Shown here: in pieces, positions 63,343 to 64,000 of the stretch | Layout: each line of letters opens with the position of its first letter | Numbering within the stretch: position 1 is the stretch's first letter | Source of the DNA: Actinomycetota bacterium | Lineage (GTDB): Bacteria > Actinomycetota > Actinomycetes > Actinomycetales > Dermatophilaceae | DNA length: 64,000 nucleotides | Assembly (NCBI GenBank): GCA_020161815.1 | Contig: JAIUOP010000010.1 | Coordinates: forward strand, 1 to 64,000 | Direction of reading: 5' to 3' | Made by a program: the position numbers and the translations under genes | Notes under the pieces: model-generated | The model's input: only the letters and a program-made list of their open reading frames with translations | Told to the model about the DNA's origin: nothing | The model's database searches: none

Positions 63343-64000
63343 TCAGCTGGGCTTGGGGGCTCCCTTGCGGGCGTAGCGCCACCAAGTGAGCGCGACGCAC
63401 ATGACCGCCCAGGCGACACCGACCCAGTAGAACGGCACGGCACCGAGGGTGGTGATGCCGACACCGAAGAGGAACGGGCCGAAGGCGGCGATGGCCGCGG
63501 TCCACCCGATGACGCCACCGGCCTGGCGCCGCTCGAAGATCATCGGCATCTGCTTGAAGGTCGAGGCGTTGCCGATCCCCGCGAAGAGGAAGATCGCGAG
63601 CATGCCGTAGAGGAACCGGTTGAAGCCGGCGTCCAGGGTGGCGGCGGACGACACGTCAGGGGTCAGGCCGCCGATCGTGTAGATGATCGAGCCGATGAGG
63701 CCCACGCCGGAGATGAGCGTCCAGATGGCCCCGCCCATCTTGTCGGTGAGCGGCGCGAAGACGAACCGCGCGACGGCGCCGATGAGCGGCCCGAGGAAGA
63801 CGAACTTCACGGGGTCGGGGAGGGAGTAGCCCTCGACGAGGACCTGCGCCGTGGCGCCGGCACCCTTGACGATCTCGGTGTTGCCGCCGCCGTAGAGGTT
63901 GAGCATGAGCAGACCGAACTGGGCCGATAGACCGGAGAAGGTGCCGAAGGTCATGATGTAGAGCAGGGTCATCCACCAGGTGTCCTGGTTCTTGAAGATG
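63343..64000 (-). CDS. NarK-like nitrate/nitrite transporter (MFS), 3' part
   Basis: The gene continues beyond the right edge, and its start is not seen; the codons before the inner Met read IFKNQDTWW. The visible part gives about 219 residues with six or seven helices: LLYIMTFGTFSGLSAQFGLLML, PLIGAVARFVFAPLTDKMGG, GNASTFKQMPMIFERRQAGGVIGWTAAIAAFGPFL. The last block is the second nitrate-signature-like helix of the NarK/NRT2 family. It likely imports nitrate or exchanges nitrite. Confidence 0.85.
   Translation of the reverse strand, partial: IFKNQDTWWMTLLYIMTFGTFSGLSAQFGLLMLNLYGGGNTEIVKGAGATAQVLVEGYSLPDPVKFVFLGPLIGAVARFVFAPLTDKMGGAIWTLISGVGLIGSIIYTIGGLTPDVSSAATLDAGFNRFLYGMLAIFLFAGIGNASTFKQMPMIFERRQAGGVIGWTAAIAAFGPFLFGVGITTLGAVPFYWVGVAWAVMCVALTWWRYARKGAPKPS

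Overview
The window is high-GC DNA with actinobacterial gene order and codon use: dnaX, recR and the lysC-asd pair in one neighbourhood, a DUF222/HNH gene, LytR-CpsA-Psr proteins, and a small SRP RNA near a serine tRNA. I would place it in Micrococcales, perhaps an Intrasporangiaceae-like lineage. All family names come from reading the proteins; no database search was run.

Region 1 (1 to about 16,750) is acquired DNA. It ends at a 24-bp copy of the 3' end of a tRNA-Pro, and a tyrosine integrase lies just inside that end, so this is an integrated island whose left end is outside the window. Its cargo, in order: a P63C protein behind a perfect palindrome; two small zinc-ribbon proteins; a thioredoxin-like protein; a DinB-like protein; a metal-efflux operon (CmtR-like sensor, CDF transporter, ICMT-like methyltransferase, CzcD) bracketed by transposon-end-like repeats; then a defence-type cluster (one-chain Type ISP restriction-modification enzyme overlapping an Mrr-like endonuclease, an EEP nuclease-fold protein, an excisionase-like HTH protein and a NYN-domain protein).

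Region 2 (about 16,800 to 41,900) is chromosomal core. It holds RraA-like and aminotransferase genes, a DUF222/HNH gene, a very large protein that may be PPi-type PEP carboxykinase, a radical SAM/SPASM protein, an LCP cell-wall ligase, PPi-dependent phosphofructokinase, an Asd homologue lacking its catalytic Cys, aspartokinase, an L,D-transpeptidase, DUF5063, recR, an HMA protein, plsC, dnaX, a lactonase, an ABC pair and a FrnE-like protein. If the PEPCK call is right, two PPi-using enzymes of central carbon metabolism lie about 3 kb apart.

Region 3 (about 41,900 to 54,000) holds the SRP RNA, two tRNA-Ser genes and several decayed genes: a thiolase and a DedA gene, each with an internal deletion and frame change, and a broken exported protein. 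Intact genes include prpE, an AEC transporter, a DUF853 ATPase, a conserved-small-protein/LytR_C/CHAD operon and a cation/proton antiporter. Region 4 (about 54,000 to 64,000) holds glsB, tadA, upp, a PH-domain pair, an amino-acid permease, pntAB, a DUF559-like gene inside an inverted repeat, and the 3' part of a NarK-like transporter.

The most striking signal is the octamer GTATGCCG (reverse complement CGGCATAC). I count about 64 copies by eye, roughly one per kb and balanced between strands. It occurs in genes and between genes, and three times as inverted pairs forming terminator hairpins. It is absent from the first 8.5 kb and from about 12.0 to 15.6 kb of the island. This pattern resembles the DNA-uptake sequences of Neisseria and Haemophilus.
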